DNA of 64,000 nt from Gimesia sp. (GTDB lineage: Bacteria; Planctomycetota; Planctomycetia; Planctomycetales; Planctomycetaceae), in assembly GCF_040219335.1 (NCBI RefSeq), contig NZ_JAVJSQ010000028.1:151162-215161 (forward strand). The letters are read 5' to 3'. The translations under genes and the position numbers were made by a program. Below are positions 26,543-35,569 of this stretch, piece after piece; position 1 is the first letter of the stretch; every line of letters starts with the position of its first letter. Below the pieces are notes generated by a model that was given only the letters and a program-made list of their open reading frames with translations, had not been told where the DNA came from and searched no databases.

Positions 26543-27976
26543 TCAAACCTGCTTCTCTGGTTTGACCCAGGACACATGACATTCCGGCAGCTGCGCTTTC
26601 AACTCCTCAAGTAGTTCCATGGGGATCCCGGGGAGATTAAGACCCAGGTAGCGGAGTTGTGTCAGCCGCCCCAATTCTCGAACTCCCGCTGCATCGACCG
26701 GCACCTCAATCAGTGTCAGTTGCTTCAGTTCCGGCAGATCTGCGAAGACGCGAATTCCTGTTGCCGTTACTCGCGGGGGCGAATCCTCACCTGTGTGACG
26801 CAGGCTCATCTGCCACAGTTGCTTCAATCCACGCAAGTGAGCGAGATCCTGATCTCGCAGCGTAGCGACCTCCAGGGCCAGTCCCTCCAGCCGGAATAGC
26901 TGTCCCACCATTGCCAGAAGATCACCGGTCACCTGGGGCATCGCTGACAGCCCCAGGAACGTCAACTGTTCCAGTGCCGCGAGTTCCTGCAGCCCCTCAT
27001 TCACGGGAACACAATGCAGGTTCAGAGTCGTCAGGTTCTGCAGGTACGCCAGCTGTCGAAAGCCGACGTCGCTCAGTGGTGTCTCCCGGAACCTGAGGTG
27101 GCGCAGTCCGTGTAGCTCACCAATCGTCGCCAGCGTAGTATCGTCCAACTTCATAGCATCTAACCAGAGCTTTGTCAGTTGGGGAAAGGAAGTCAGGTAC
27201 TGAAACGCCGAACCGGGGGTCGTTGTTTTTCGCAGATGCAAATCCTGCAGTCGCGGTAGCCCCGCCAGAGTTGCCAGCCCCCGTTTCGTCAGTGGCGCGT
27301 TCTGGATCGAAAGGTTCGCGAGCGGATTCAATTCTCGCATGCTTTCCCACAGATGATCAGTCTCATCCATATCAAGGATACAAAGGTGGAAATTCAGCGC
27401 ACCCTGTTTGATGCCCGCAGAAATCCGCACCCCTGCCTTGCGCAACCACTCCACGGCTTCCCGCAGCCGGGGAGGCAGCAGGAGATCATCGAAATCGATC
27501 CCCCCATCCAACAGCATATGTTGCCGGGCAGTGAGTGTTCTGAGACGGCGTTGATTCTCCGGATCCTTATCATCTTGCACAGACAGTTGTCCCAAGGCCA
27601 GTGAATTCAGGTAGTCCGCGATCGTGCGCACGGTCTCAAAATCGGTCGGCACCTTTGTTTTCAGGTGGACCCGGGAAGCAGACACCAGTCCTTCGATCTC
27701 ATCCCCCCGATCATTCAGGGGAATCGAAATATTCCGGGCTGGACCGAGTCTGCGTTCGTTTCGGTCTATATCGGCTTCCACGCGATCCTTGATAATCCAG
27801 GGCCTGCCTGCGGCAGCTTCAGCGGCTGCGAAGTCCCGAATCACTTTTCGCCGCTGCGCATGAAAATCTTCCACCGTCACGCGGGTGCCGGGAAACCGCT
27901 CGGTCAGATCGGCAATGATGCTGTCGGGATCCAGCAGATGACGCTGATCGGGCGTTTCCAGGCGGATCGTAATCAT
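26543..27976 (-). CDS. Leucine-rich-repeat protein, 477 aa
   Basis: From about residue 205 there are about ten LRR units of the cysteine-less type common in planctomycetes ('LTKLWLDAMKLDDTTLATIGELHGLRHLRFRETPLSDVGFRQLAYLQNLTTLNL' shows two). The N-terminal 200 residues, with 'DSIIADLTERFPGTRVTVEDFHAQRRKVIRDFAAAEAA', are unassigned. No signal peptide from this start. An in-frame start 51 codons upstream (28129) would add an unlikely basic leader running into repeat DNA, so I chose ATG 27976, although no clear ribosome-binding site is seen. Probably a protein-interaction scaffold. Confidence 0.7.
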   Translation of the reverse strand: MITIRLETPDQRHLLDPDSIIADLTERFPGTRVTVEDFHAQRRKVIRDFAAAEAAAGRPWIIKDRVEADIDRNERRLGPARNISIPLNDRGDEIEGLVSASRVHLKTKVPTDFETVRTIADYLNSLALGQLSVQDDKDPENQRRLRTLTARQHMLLDGGIDFDDLLLPPRLREAVEWLRKAGVRISAGIKQGALNFHLCILDMDETDHLWESMRELNPLANLSIQNAPLTKRGLATLAGLPRLQDLHLRKTTTPGSAFQYLTSFPQLTKLWLDAMKLDDTTLATIGELHGLRHLRFRETPLSDVGFRQLAYLQNLTTLNLHCVPVNEGLQELAALEQLTFLGLSAMPQVTGDLLAMVGQLFRLEGLALEVATLRDQDLAHLRGLKQLWQMSLRHTGEDSPPRVTATGIRVFADLPELKQLTLIEVPVDAAGVRELGRLTQLRYLGLNLPGIPMELLEELKAQLPECHVSWVKPEKQV

Positions 27977-28136
27977 AGGCGTTGAAAACCCACGAGACAG
28001 GAAAGAAAGGACCAACAGATCGGCAAATCGATCAGTGCCATGATACCAGACACAAGTCCGCAAGAGAACACCCTGCCTCCTGAGTGGAACAACGAAGGGT
28101 CGCTCTTGAATATCATCTACCGATACCAAACATCAT

Positions 28137-28187
28137 GGGTAAGCCCGAATGAAATTCGGGCCGAGCGCAGCGAGCAGGAAATTGTCA
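28137..28187 (+). repeat. Interspersed repeat A, copy 3
   Basis: GGGTAAGCCCGAATGAAATT then CGGGCCGAGCGCAGCGAGCA. The hairpin is GCCCGAAT-GAA-ATTCGGGC; both arms changed together compared with the 8096 copy. Confidence 0.75.
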
Positions 28188-28230
28188 GCACAAGCGATCA
28201 ACCCGGCAACAGCATGCGATCTCCAGAAAT

Positions 28231-28267
28231 GTAGGGGAGGACCCATGTGTCCTCCCGCCTGGGGACT
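28231..28267. repeat. Palindromic repeat B, copy 3
   Basis: GTAGGGGAGGACCCATGTGT then CCTCCCGCCTGGGG. Arms GGGAGG and CCTCCC pair, where the copies at 7711 and 8242 have GGGCGG-type arms; the CCATGTG loop is the same. Confidence 0.6.
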
Positions 28268-28331
28268 CTCAATAGAATTCAGACTGGCAGGGGGAACAGA
28301 ATGAACCATTCTACCCTGACCAGTCCACGCG

Positions 28332-29882
28332 TTACCCCGCCTCACCAAACTCAAACTCAAACAGCCGGGCGTTCCGCAGCGTAAATTCCACACGTACCGG
28401 CTGCCGCGCCAGTCGGCTCAGATCACTGCCGGACTTCCATTCCACCCGGTGATCGATCTCATCCGCGTTGATCCACGCACAATCCTCGCGACCAAAACCG
28501 GGCAGGGGAGTCCCTTCAAGATCCAGCAGCGCCACCCGCACACCTCCCGCGCCGGCGGTGCTCAGGTTGAGCCGCAGGGAATCGCCGGTAAATCGTAGCG
28601 GCTTTGTCGTGACCACGCCGCCGGGATAACCTGCATCCAGCGAGACAAAACCGTCCACGCGCTGCGTTGCCCGATAGATGCCTCCCAGATCCTTCTTCAG
28701 CCACGCGGCCCGGTCTTTGAGATCCCGATCCCAGACCACGGGCCGGCCATGCGTGTGCGGCCAGCCGACGAAATACTGATGCAGCTCGCGGCCCCGGCGG
28801 ATCAGCCCCTGTCCCATGCTCACCAGCCGCAGGTCCAGTCCGTCATAAAAGCCCGCAGGAATATAAGGCGTTCGCCAGCGGTGCCAGTTGACGCCGTCGC
28901 GGCTCGCGGCAAACTGCACATCAAACGTCCCGTCATTACCGTTCAGCGCGCGGTCCTGCCAGTCCGGCCCTTTGAATGTCTGGTAGGCGGCGGGAAAGGC
29001 GAGATACACGTGCGGGGCGAAGGGATACTTCACCGCGGCACTCGTATACAGCTGCACGCCCGGCGGATCATCATCGTCGCGGGCCATCACCGTTTCCAGT
29101 TCACGACTCAACGTGGGAACTTTGTCTTTGCCCCAGATATGGTACGGCGGAACGGACGCGTCATAAGGCCAGGGCGTTTCGAGATCTTTCACGGCCACCC
29201 GCGCGACGGCCCGCACCGGATTCCAGCAGCGGGTATAAATCACATACTTCTGTAACGCCTCGTCCCACAGGCCGCAATGCTGACTGTCGGGCACGAAGGG
29301 GAGCATCCGCGTTTCCGATTCACTCCAGTGCACCCCGTCCGGCGACGAAGCCACATACACGCCCGCCTTCTGGGGATCGGGCCAGTACCGGGAATACAGC
29401 AGCCGATACCGCTTCTCCGCCGGGGCACGCGGATCGAGGAACACGCTCGCTTCCACCGCCTCTACCGGCAGCAGGTTGTTCTCCCGGTTCCCCTGGTATT
29501 CCTTCAGCCCCAGTTGCGGACGTTCCCAGTGAATGCCGTCTTTGCTGGTCGCCAGGGCGAAATGTTTCTTCTTCTCCGCGTCATAACTCCCATGAAACAG
29601 TTTCGCGGTCCCGTTGTCATCCACGACGCTGCAGTAAAAGATAAACCCCAGCGCTGCGGAAGGCTGCTCCGGTTTCAGCACTCGCTCAATCGCAGTCGGC
29701 GAATTCAACCGCCGCGTCACGCCGCGGGTCCGCCCGGTATCAAGGAGCAGATCATCCAGAAACAGTTGACGCTCCGAACCGATGGAGGGAATTTCCGAAT
29801 CCGCAGCCCTCACCACTGCAGGCAGAGCAGTGGCAGCGACCGCGGTTTGCAGAAACTGACGACGTGTGAGAGGGGAATTCAT
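28332..29882 (-). CDS. Tat-exported glycosidase-like five-bladed-propeller protein, 516 aa
   Basis: Tat signal 'LTRRQFLQTAVAATALPAVVRAAD' followed by a domain with features of planctomycete GH32/43/62-like propellers: 'ERQLFLDDLLLDTGRTRGVTRRLNSP', 'AKLFHGSYDAEKKKHFALATSKDGIHWERPQLG', 'YRLLYSRYWPDPQKAGVYVASSPDGVHWSESETR' (repeated S-x-DG-x-HW blades) and 'VQFAASRDGVNWHRW'. Likely acts on glycans in the periplasm or outside, but no catalytic acid is assignable by eye. ATG 29882 chosen because it puts the twin Arg near the N-terminus; an ATG six codons upstream is possible. Confidence 0.75.
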   Translation of the reverse strand: MNSPLTRRQFLQTAVAATALPAVVRAADSEIPSIGSERQLFLDDLLLDTGRTRGVTRRLNSPTAIERVLKPEQPSAALGFIFYCSVVDDNGTAKLFHGSYDAEKKKHFALATSKDGIHWERPQLGLKEYQGNRENNLLPVEAVEASVFLDPRAPAEKRYRLLYSRYWPDPQKAGVYVASSPDGVHWSESETRMLPFVPDSQHCGLWDEALQKYVIYTRCWNPVRAVARVAVKDLETPWPYDASVPPYHIWGKDKVPTLSRELETVMARDDDDPPGVQLYTSAAVKYPFAPHVYLAFPAAYQTFKGPDWQDRALNGNDGTFDVQFAASRDGVNWHRWRTPYIPAGFYDGLDLRLVSMGQGLIRRGRELHQYFVGWPHTHGRPVVWDRDLKDRAAWLKKDLGGIYRATQRVDGFVSLDAGYPGGVVTTKPLRFTGDSLRLNLSTAGAGGVRVALLDLEGTPLPGFGREDCAWINADEIDHRVEWKSGSDLSRLARQPVRVEFTLRNARLFEFEFGEAG

Positions 29883-30031
29883 AGTGAGGCTTTCATTCAA
29901 AAGCTAAATATCTGTACTTCAACTCATCACATAATTTACGGACAGGGAACATCAATAGAGACTTCAGCTGATCCCACAAATCCCAATTCCCTGTTCATTT
30001 CCCGGTTGTCACGCTCTGGTGAACCGATACC

Positions 30032-31159
30032 ATGATAGCACAGTCACCAGATATTGCAGGACTTCCCGAGATGAAACAGACAGATCGACCAGTTACCGAA
30101 ACCGAATCGCTGCCGGACCGGGAGACGATGTACGCCGCCCTGGTCCAGCGGGACAGCAGCTATGAAGGCGTCTTCGTCGCCGCCATTCGCACCACCGGAA
30201 TTTTCTGCCGGCCCTCCTGCTCGGCCCGCAAACCCAGACCGGAGAATGTCGAATACTTCGCCAATGCGAAAACTGCCCTCGCGCACGGCTACCGGGAATG
30301 CAAGGTCTGTCGCCCGCTCGTCTCACTCGGCTCCACCCCCGACTGGCTGCAGCCGCTGATTGAAGAAGTCGATCAGGACGCCACTCTCCGCCTGACCGCT
30401 GACGACCTGCGGGAACGGGGCCTCGACCCGGTCCGCGTCCGCCGCTGGTTTCAAAAGCTGCACGGCATGAGCTTCGCCTCCTACCTGCGGATGCGGCGGA
30501 TCAACCAGGCCTTCAGCCAGCTGCAACACAAATCCACGGTAACCGACGCCGCACTCGACAGCGGTTACGAATCGCTGAGCGGGTTCGGCGAGAGCTTCAA
30601 AAAAGCGATGGGCAACGCGCCCGCCAGAAGTAATGACCAGCAGGTGATCAACGTCAGTCGCCTGCTGACACCCTTGGGACCGATGCTGGCCGGCGCGACA
30701 GAGCAGGGGATCTGCCTGCTCGAATTCACCGATCGGCGGATGCTCGAAACGCAGCTCAACCGCCTGCAGAAACGACTCAACGCCCGCGCACTCCCCGGCG
30801 ACAGTCCCTGGTTCCCGCAGCTCGACGGCCAGCTCCAGGCTTACTTCGCCGGGAAACGAACCGACTTCGATCTCCCCCTGGTCCTGGCGGGTACCGAGTT
30901 TCAGGAAAAAGTCTGGAACGCCCTGCGGACCATTCCCTGTGGTGCCACCCGCTCCTATTCCGAACAGGCCGAGATCATCGGGCAGCCCACCGCAGTCCGA
31001 GCCGTGGCCCGCGCCAACGGCGATAACCGCATCGCGATTCTGATCCCCTGCCACCGCGTCATCGGAGCCGACGGCACCCTCACCGGTTACGGCGGCGGCC
31101 TCTGGCGCAAAAAACGCCTGCTGGAAATCGAACAGGGAACAGACGCCCCAACCAAGTGA
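30032..31159 (+). CDS. ada: Ada: methylphosphotriester/O6-methylguanine-DNA methyltransferase and activator
   Basis: Repair protein and transcription activator for alkylation damage. N-terminal Ada zinc domain with Cys59, Cys63, Cys90 and Cys93 (spacing 4-27-3, the same as E. coli Ada C38/C42/C69/C72); then an AraC-type HTH ('GMSFASYLRMRRINQAFSQLQ', 'DAALDSGYESLSGFGESFKKAMG'); then the methyltransferase domain with the acceptor site 'IPCHRVIG' near residue 341 and 'GTEFQEKVWNALRTIPCGATRSYSEQA'. Full three-domain length (375 aa). Translation may begin at 30071 instead, where AGGA precedes an ATG. Alone; no alkB or alkA beside it. Confidence 0.95.
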   Translation: MIAQSPDIAGLPEMKQTDRPVTETESLPDRETMYAALVQRDSSYEGVFVAAIRTTGIFCRPSCSARKPRPENVEYFANAKTALAHGYRECKVCRPLVSLGSTPDWLQPLIEEVDQDATLRLTADDLRERGLDPVRVRRWFQKLHGMSFASYLRMRRINQAFSQLQHKSTVTDAALDSGYESLSGFGESFKKAMGNAPARSNDQQVINVSRLLTPLGPMLAGATEQGICLLEFTDRRMLETQLNRLQKRLNARALPGDSPWFPQLDGQLQAYFAGKRTDFDLPLVLAGTEFQEKVWNALRTIPCGATRSYSEQAEIIGQPTAVRAVARANGDNRIAILIPCHRVIGADGTLTGYGGGLWRKKRLLEIEQGTDAPTK

Positions 31160-31214
31160 GCAGAATGGCACTCGCCACCGGTAAAATGTAAAACACTGTT
31201 TCCAGAACCAGCAG

Positions 31215-31262
31215 CGGGTGGCCGCGAATGCAATTCGTGGTTGTCGCAGACAACAGGAGGTT
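31215..31262 (+). repeat. Interspersed repeat A, copy 4
   Basis: GGGTGGCCGCGAATGCAATT then CGTGGTTGTCGCAGACAACAGGAGG; hairpin CCGCGAAT-GCA-ATTCGTGG with one G-T wobble. Faces copy 5 in opposite orientation about 90 bases away. Confidence 0.65.
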
Positions 31263-31353
31263 GCGTAGTGAGCGAAGACTGGTGCTGTATTGCGCCTGAA
31301 TCTGTTTCCGTTCAGCAAGGAAAAATCGGTTTGAGGTTCGACGCGGTAACTGC

Positions 31354-31400
31354 GACCTCCTGCTCGCTGCGCTCGGCCCGAATTACATTCGAGCCCACCC
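31354..31400 (-). repeat. Interspersed repeat A, copy 5 (inverted)
   Basis: On the minus strand GGGTGGGCTCGAATGTAATT then CGGGCCGAGCGCAGCGAGCA. With copy 4 it makes an inverted pair filling the 31160-31465 gap between ada and the DUF1572 gene, where no gene is seen. Confidence 0.65.
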
Positions 31401-31465
31401 ATTCTTCTTCGTGGTTTGTTGCTCTCTAAAATCTGAGCATTACAAGGAGCGCAAGTCCACTCAGG

Positions 31466-32008
31466 TCATTTTCCCGGCTTCCCCTCTCCCCAGCGTTCTT
31501 GATTAAACTGTTCCGACTGGCCGCGGGGAATCGTCAGTGTGTTCCAGTCATCGCCGGCCTGAATCCGGGCCACCTGCACGATCTGTCCTACGTGATAACA
31601 GGTGTGTCCCAGGGAACGCTGGATCGCCAGCGGCACGGTGTGGGCATCCCCTCGGATATAGACGGTCGTTTCCAGATCGCCGGGGGACAGGCTTTTTAGG
31701 GAATCAAACAGTATCCCCCAACCCCGCTCCCAGTAGACCAGCAGCTCGTCCCGGTTTGAGAATGAATCCACAAATTCGTCGTCCCGGTTCCGGTCCAGCT
31801 TCTCGCCGTCGGTCGTCAGGAAATCGGTCCATCGCGAAATCAGGTTCCCGGCGACATGTTTCATGATCACCGCAATCGAGTTCGTATGCGCGTCGAGAGC
31901 AGTGCGGAGCCCCTCATCAGAAACCTGTGCCACCGCCCGTTCCGCCATCTGCTTCTGAGCCTCGAAAACATTGAGTGTCGCCGACATGAATTGAGAGAAA
32001 TGTTCCAT
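31466..32008 (-). CDS. DUF1572 (DinB-like fold) protein, 180 aa
   Basis: Matches the DUF1572 group of DinB/YfiT-like four-helix proteins: 'SATLNVFEAQKQMAERAVAQVSDEGL', 'AHTNSIAVIMKHVAGNLISRWTDFLTTDGEK' (His in the usual metal-site helix), 'NRDDEFVDSFSNRDELLVYWERGWGILFDSLKSLSPGDL' and 'SLGHTCYHVGQIVQVARI' (second His cluster HxxYHxGQ). Such proteins are often thiol-transferase-like or stress-related, with function undefined. A 34-codon broken copy of its N-terminus is at 34214-34318. Confidence 0.85.
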   Translation of the reverse strand: MEHFSQFMSATLNVFEAQKQMAERAVAQVSDEGLRTALDAHTNSIAVIMKHVAGNLISRWTDFLTTDGEKLDRNRDDEFVDSFSNRDELLVYWERGWGILFDSLKSLSPGDLETTVYIRGDAHTVPLAIQRSLGHTCYHVGQIVQVARIQAGDDWNTLTIPRGQSEQFNQERWGEGKPGK

Positions 32009-32150
32009 CTAAAATCCCTTTCCGCGTGAGTTGTCTGTATCAGTCTCAGTCTGAAGATTAAATCGGCTTTTCGCAAGCGACCGGCCTGGCTATTATGAAA
32101 GGCTAAACGGCTCCCAGAACTGTAATCCCGATTCATCAAGGATTGTTGCG

Positions 32151-32573
32151 ATGAGCTACGATTTACTGGTATTCGACTCACAGGCGGCACCACGCGAGCA
32201 ACAGGCCTTTCTTGACTGGTACTCCACACAGGTCGATTGGTCCGAGACTTATGACTACAACGATCCCGCCGGAACGACACCCGAACTCCGCAGCTGGTTC
32301 GATGAGATGATCCAGAACTGGCCGCCCATGAACGGGCCACTGGCCACCGATGATGTGGATGATCCGCACATGTCCGATTACTCCATCGGACCCCACGTGA
32401 TTTATATTGCGTTCGCCTGGTCCTGCGCGGATGAAGCGTATCTCGTCACCAGGCAACTCGCTGAAAAACACCAGGTAGGCTTCTTCGGCGTGAGCAGCCA
32501 GGGGGAAATCATCTTCCCGGACGGCCAGACTCTCTCTACCACTCCAGACAAACCCTGGTGGAAATTCTGGTAA
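32151..32573 (+). CDS. Hypothetical protein, 140 aa
   Basis: Small soluble protein with a recognisable but unnamed family feel: 'MSYDLLVFDSQAAPREQQAFLDWYSTQVDW', 'TPELRSWFDEMIQNWPPMNGPL', 'DYSIGPHVIYIAFAWSCADEAYLVTRQLAEKHQVGFFGVSSQGEIIFPDGQ'. Similar proteins are found beside contact-toxin immunity genes in other bacteria, but that is recollection only. No catalytic motif. Divergent from the DUF1572 gene. Confidence 0.7.
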   Translation: MSYDLLVFDSQAAPREQQAFLDWYSTQVDWSETYDYNDPAGTTPELRSWFDEMIQNWPPMNGPLATDDVDDPHMSDYSIGPHVIYIAFAWSCADEAYLVTRQLAEKHQVGFFGVSSQGEIIFPDGQTLSTTPDKPWWKFW

Positions 32574-32615
32574 GCAGGCTGTCTTCTGCTCTGGTTGATC
32601 GATTATGATAGAGCG

Positions 32616-34181
32616 ATGCGTAAACCCTCCCGAAAATTTCTCGTGCTGCTGACCCTCTGTATGACAGCCGTCTGCGCTGCCTATGTCTGGCACCGCGCTC
32701 CCGAAGTCAAAACCCCCATGGTACAGCAGCAGGCTCCGCCTCCAGCGCCGACGTCTCAGGCAACTCTGGACAAACTGAAACAGCTGGGAGCTCGCTGGAA
32801 GCAGAATCAGCATGGGCAGGTGTACTGGCTGTTCCTGAAGCGACTCCCCCTGGCCGATGAAGATCTGACCGTTCTGAAAGAACTGCCCGAAGTGCAGACG
32901 CTGACGCTGCGGGGCGTGCATACGATTAAGGGAAACCACTTCACAGATGACGGCCTGCGTCACGTGGGGCATTTGAAAAAACTGCGTTATCTCGACCTGA
33001 GTGTGAATTACCAGCTGACCGATGCAGGGCTGCGTCACCTGGAGCCTTTGAAAAAATTAGAACATCTCGATCTGAGCGGCAATTTTAAATTTACCGATGC
33101 CTGCGGAGAGTCGCTGGCGCAGTTGACCAGCCTGCAGAGGCTCAACCTGAGTCAGACCTCTTTGACCGCCGCCCTCCTGCCCGACTTGAGTCGGTTATCA
33201 CGATTGAAGAGCCTGTCGGTTGAACGGATGGTGCTGGATGATAATACGATTGGTGATTTTGAAAAGCTCCCCCTGCAGGAACTAAAGGGAGTTCAGATTG
33301 ATGATGCCGACCTCCGCTTATTGCCACGCTTGAAATCGCTGCAGAAACCACCGTTTCCAGATTACCGGTGGATTGAAGATCGTCACCTGATTTATCTGAC
33401 TCATTTTAAAAAGATCCGGGAAGTGGATGTGACTCTCACACGCGGAATCAGCGATACCTCGCAACTGAAACACCTGCAGGCGCTGCCTGAACTGGAGATT
33501 CTCGCGATCGGTATCGGGAAAAACTCTGAAGCTCCGCTCGACCGATCGGGGTTGCTTGCCCTGGCAAAGGTTCCCACTCTGAACGAATTGAGGGTGGGGC
33601 TCATCAATGCGCCAGCTCTGGAAGCAATCAGCCATTGTGCCCAGGTCGATCAGCTGTATCTCAGTGGAGACCCCAGTCAGCTTCAGCCAGCCGACCTGGC
33701 ATGTCTGAAAAATATGAGCAGCCTCAAGAAAATCACAGTGCAGGTGGATCTCGTTTCGGATGATCTCTGGGCTGCACTGGGGAACGTGACATCACTCGAA
33801 GAAATTTCGTTTAACAGGGGTTGGCCGCCACAAACCGAAAAGCCGCAGTTTTCCATGACAAGCCTGAAACTGCTCCAGAACTTACCGCATCTCAAGGGGC
33901 TGGACCTGAATGGTTTTCCTGTGACCGATGAGGGACTGGGTTACCTCGGTCAATGTCGAACTCTCGAGAGACTGGAGCTGAATAATGCGCCGATTACGAA
34001 TGCGGGACTGCTGCAGTTACGCCATCTGGAACATCTGAAAAGACTCAATTTTTATCGCAGCAAAATTGACATGGATACCGCTGAAGAACTGCATCGATTC
34101 ATTCCCCAGTGCCGCATCGAAGATAACTGGTGCTGTGGCTGTATGACCATTTATGCCGATCGAAGTGTCACTCAGAAATAG
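32616..34181 (+). CDS. Leucine-rich-repeat protein with N-terminal membrane/signal segment, 521 aa
   Basis: An uncleaved or cleavable signal segment (MRKPSRKFLVLLTLCMTAVCAAYVWH) followed by about twelve LRRs of the type 'LRYLDLSVNYQLTDAGLRHLEPLKKLEHLDLSGNFKFTDACGESLAQLTSLQRLNLSQ'. Middle repeats around residues 215-330 are degenerate. Probably surface or periplasmic, with a binding role. The ATG at 32616 is chosen over a TTG seven codons earlier. Composition is somewhat AT-richer than metabolic genes nearby. Confidence 0.75.
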   Translation: MRKPSRKFLVLLTLCMTAVCAAYVWHRAPEVKTPMVQQQAPPPAPTSQATLDKLKQLGARWKQNQHGQVYWLFLKRLPLADEDLTVLKELPEVQTLTLRGVHTIKGNHFTDDGLRHVGHLKKLRYLDLSVNYQLTDAGLRHLEPLKKLEHLDLSGNFKFTDACGESLAQLTSLQRLNLSQTSLTAALLPDLSRLSRLKSLSVERMVLDDNTIGDFEKLPLQELKGVQIDDADLRLLPRLKSLQKPPFPDYRWIEDRHLIYLTHFKKIREVDVTLTRGISDTSQLKHLQALPELEILAIGIGKNSEAPLDRSGLLALAKVPTLNELRVGLINAPALEAISHCAQVDQLYLSGDPSQLQPADLACLKNMSSLKKITVQVDLVSDDLWAALGNVTSLEEISFNRGWPPQTEKPQFSMTSLKLLQNLPHLKGLDLNGFPVTDEGLGYLGQCRTLERLELNNAPITNAGLLQLRHLEHLKRLNFYRSKIDMDTAEELHRFIPQCRIEDNWCCGCMTIYADRSVTQK

Positions 34182-34213
34182 AGCAGATCGAGCAGATATG
34201 AAGGCAGGCACGC

Positions 34214-34318
34214 TCACCGCTGATAATCAGCCACGATGCCATCCACGGCTTCTGCCATCTGCTTCTGGGCTTCGAAAACATTGAGCGTCGCCGATAGGAA
34301 TTGTGTGAAAGAGTTCAT
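34214..34318 (-). pseudogene. Broken duplicate of the DUF1572 gene N-terminus
   Basis: The minus strand encodes MNSFTQFLSATLNVFEAQKQ then MAEAVDGIVADYQR and a stop, 34 codons. Its first 23 residues align with the start of the intact DUF1572 protein at 31466-32008 (SATLNVFEAQKQMAE identical), and the DNA is nearly identical over about 60 bases. After that the similarity ends. It is a truncated partial duplication 2.2 kb from its source, in the same orientation. Confidence 0.85.
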
Positions 34319-34369
34319 TGATCTCTATCTCTGGAAATTAGTTATTTATTTTTTAGTGCAACAGAAACA

Positions 34370-35137
34370 TCAGTGGCGTACTCTGTCTTCCATCTCTTTC
34401 ACCGCCGCAATCGCTTCGCTGTAGCGGGCCAGTGCTTCCGTTTTCTGTGCGGCCGTGAGCTTATCATTCGCAGCCACCTGTTCCTGTTGGTCTTCCAGAT
34501 AGAGTAACGCAAACTTTTTGCGCAAAACCTGGCATAGTAACTTGGCCATGTAGTAGCGGTTTTCTTTCTCCGGTTCCTGGCCAATTTTTCTTAAAGTGGC
34601 ATGGACTACATTGGGCCCCATATAGCAGAGGGCATGATAGGCCGGGCGTTGTTCACGACAGAACAGTTTGTATCTGTTTGAAGGAAAATAATAGGTTTTT
34701 TGTTTCTGGTTGATTTTATCCAGCAGTGCGTCGATCAATTCTCCGATTCTATTTCCTGAATGCATATACCCGAGAAGCATAATCATCGCATCTTCATTGT
34801 TGACCGGGGGATTTAACGGGCCGGGACCCGGACCAGAAAACCCCGGGGCCTGATATTTTCTGAGCATACTCCAGTTTGTTGAATCGAACTGATTCAGGGC
34901 ACGATGATACTCACTTGAAATATCCACAGCCTCTTTCCAGGAAACCTCATTAAAGTACATCAGCGATTTAATAAAGCATTTCTGCTCGGGACGTGTTTTC
35001 CTGGGCTCCGCCTCATCGGTCCGGGCAGTCTGCAGGCCAGCTGTGGAGACACACGTTAACAGAATCAGAACCGCGCATGGAAAACGCAATCCCCGGAAGG
35101 TATTTCGCTCTGGAAAAAGACATCGCTTGATTGCCAT
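34370..35137 (-). CDS. Exported hypothetical protein, 255 aa
   Basis: Signal peptide near residues 15-38 (FRGLRFPCAVLILLTCVSTAGLQTA). Mature part is alpha-helical, with 'HSGNRIGELIDALLDKINQKQKTYYFPSNRYKLFCREQRPAYHALCYMGPNVVHATLRKIGQEPEKENRYYMAKLLCQVL', which looks like HEAT-type helical pairs, and ends in a charged coiled coil ('AQKTEALARYSEAIAAVKEMEDRV'). No family recognised. Confidence 0.68.
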   Translation of the reverse strand: MAIKRCLFPERNTFRGLRFPCAVLILLTCVSTAGLQTARTDEAEPRKTRPEQKCFIKSLMYFNEVSWKEAVDISSEYHRALNQFDSTNWSMLRKYQAPGFSGPGPGPLNPPVNNEDAMIMLLGYMHSGNRIGELIDALLDKINQKQKTYYFPSNRYKLFCREQRPAYHALCYMGPNVVHATLRKIGQEPEKENRYYMAKLLCQVLRKKFALLYLEDQQEQVAANDKLTAAQKTEALARYSEAIAAVKEMEDRVRH

Positions 35138-35308
35138 CGGACAGAATCTCCTTATTCATGTTTCACGGGGCAGGCAGATCACAGTTTCGGCTGTATCACA
35201 CTGCGTCAGGCTGTTATCATAGCTGGTATGTAACATGCGTTCAATTGGCTGGTTCCGATTGAGTAGCCCGTCCGGAAGTAAACTGTTGCAATTCGAAAGG
35301 TTTGACCC

Positions 35309-35551
35309 ATGCAAAGAATGAACCCCTGGATGCTCCTGGTCACCGCTGTCTTTTCCTCGATCGCAATCTGGTTCAGCCGTGAGGGCACTGAATTTGTTGC
35401 GATCGGGATATTCGTATTGTTCAATCTGGTCACACTCCATCTGTTACAACTGCAGAAAGAAAACGACGAACTCCGCACCCGGCTGGAAGCACTCGAAGGT
35501 CATGCGCCAGCGACAGACCTGCCTGAAAATGGGGCAGTCGCGCATGGTTGA
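35309..35551 (+). CDS. Small membrane protein, 80 aa
   Basis: Two hydrophobic segments (about residues 7-21 and 28-46) followed by a short coiled coil 'LLQLQKENDELRTRLEALEGH'. AAAGG eight bases upstream supports the start. No family recognised; stands alone between two minus-strand genes. Confidence 0.62.
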   Translation: MQRMNPWMLLVTAVFSSIAIWFSREGTEFVAIGIFVLFNLVTLHLLQLQKENDELRTRLEALEGHAPATDLPENGAVAHG

Positions 35552-35569
35552 GATGAGGTGAACCGGATC

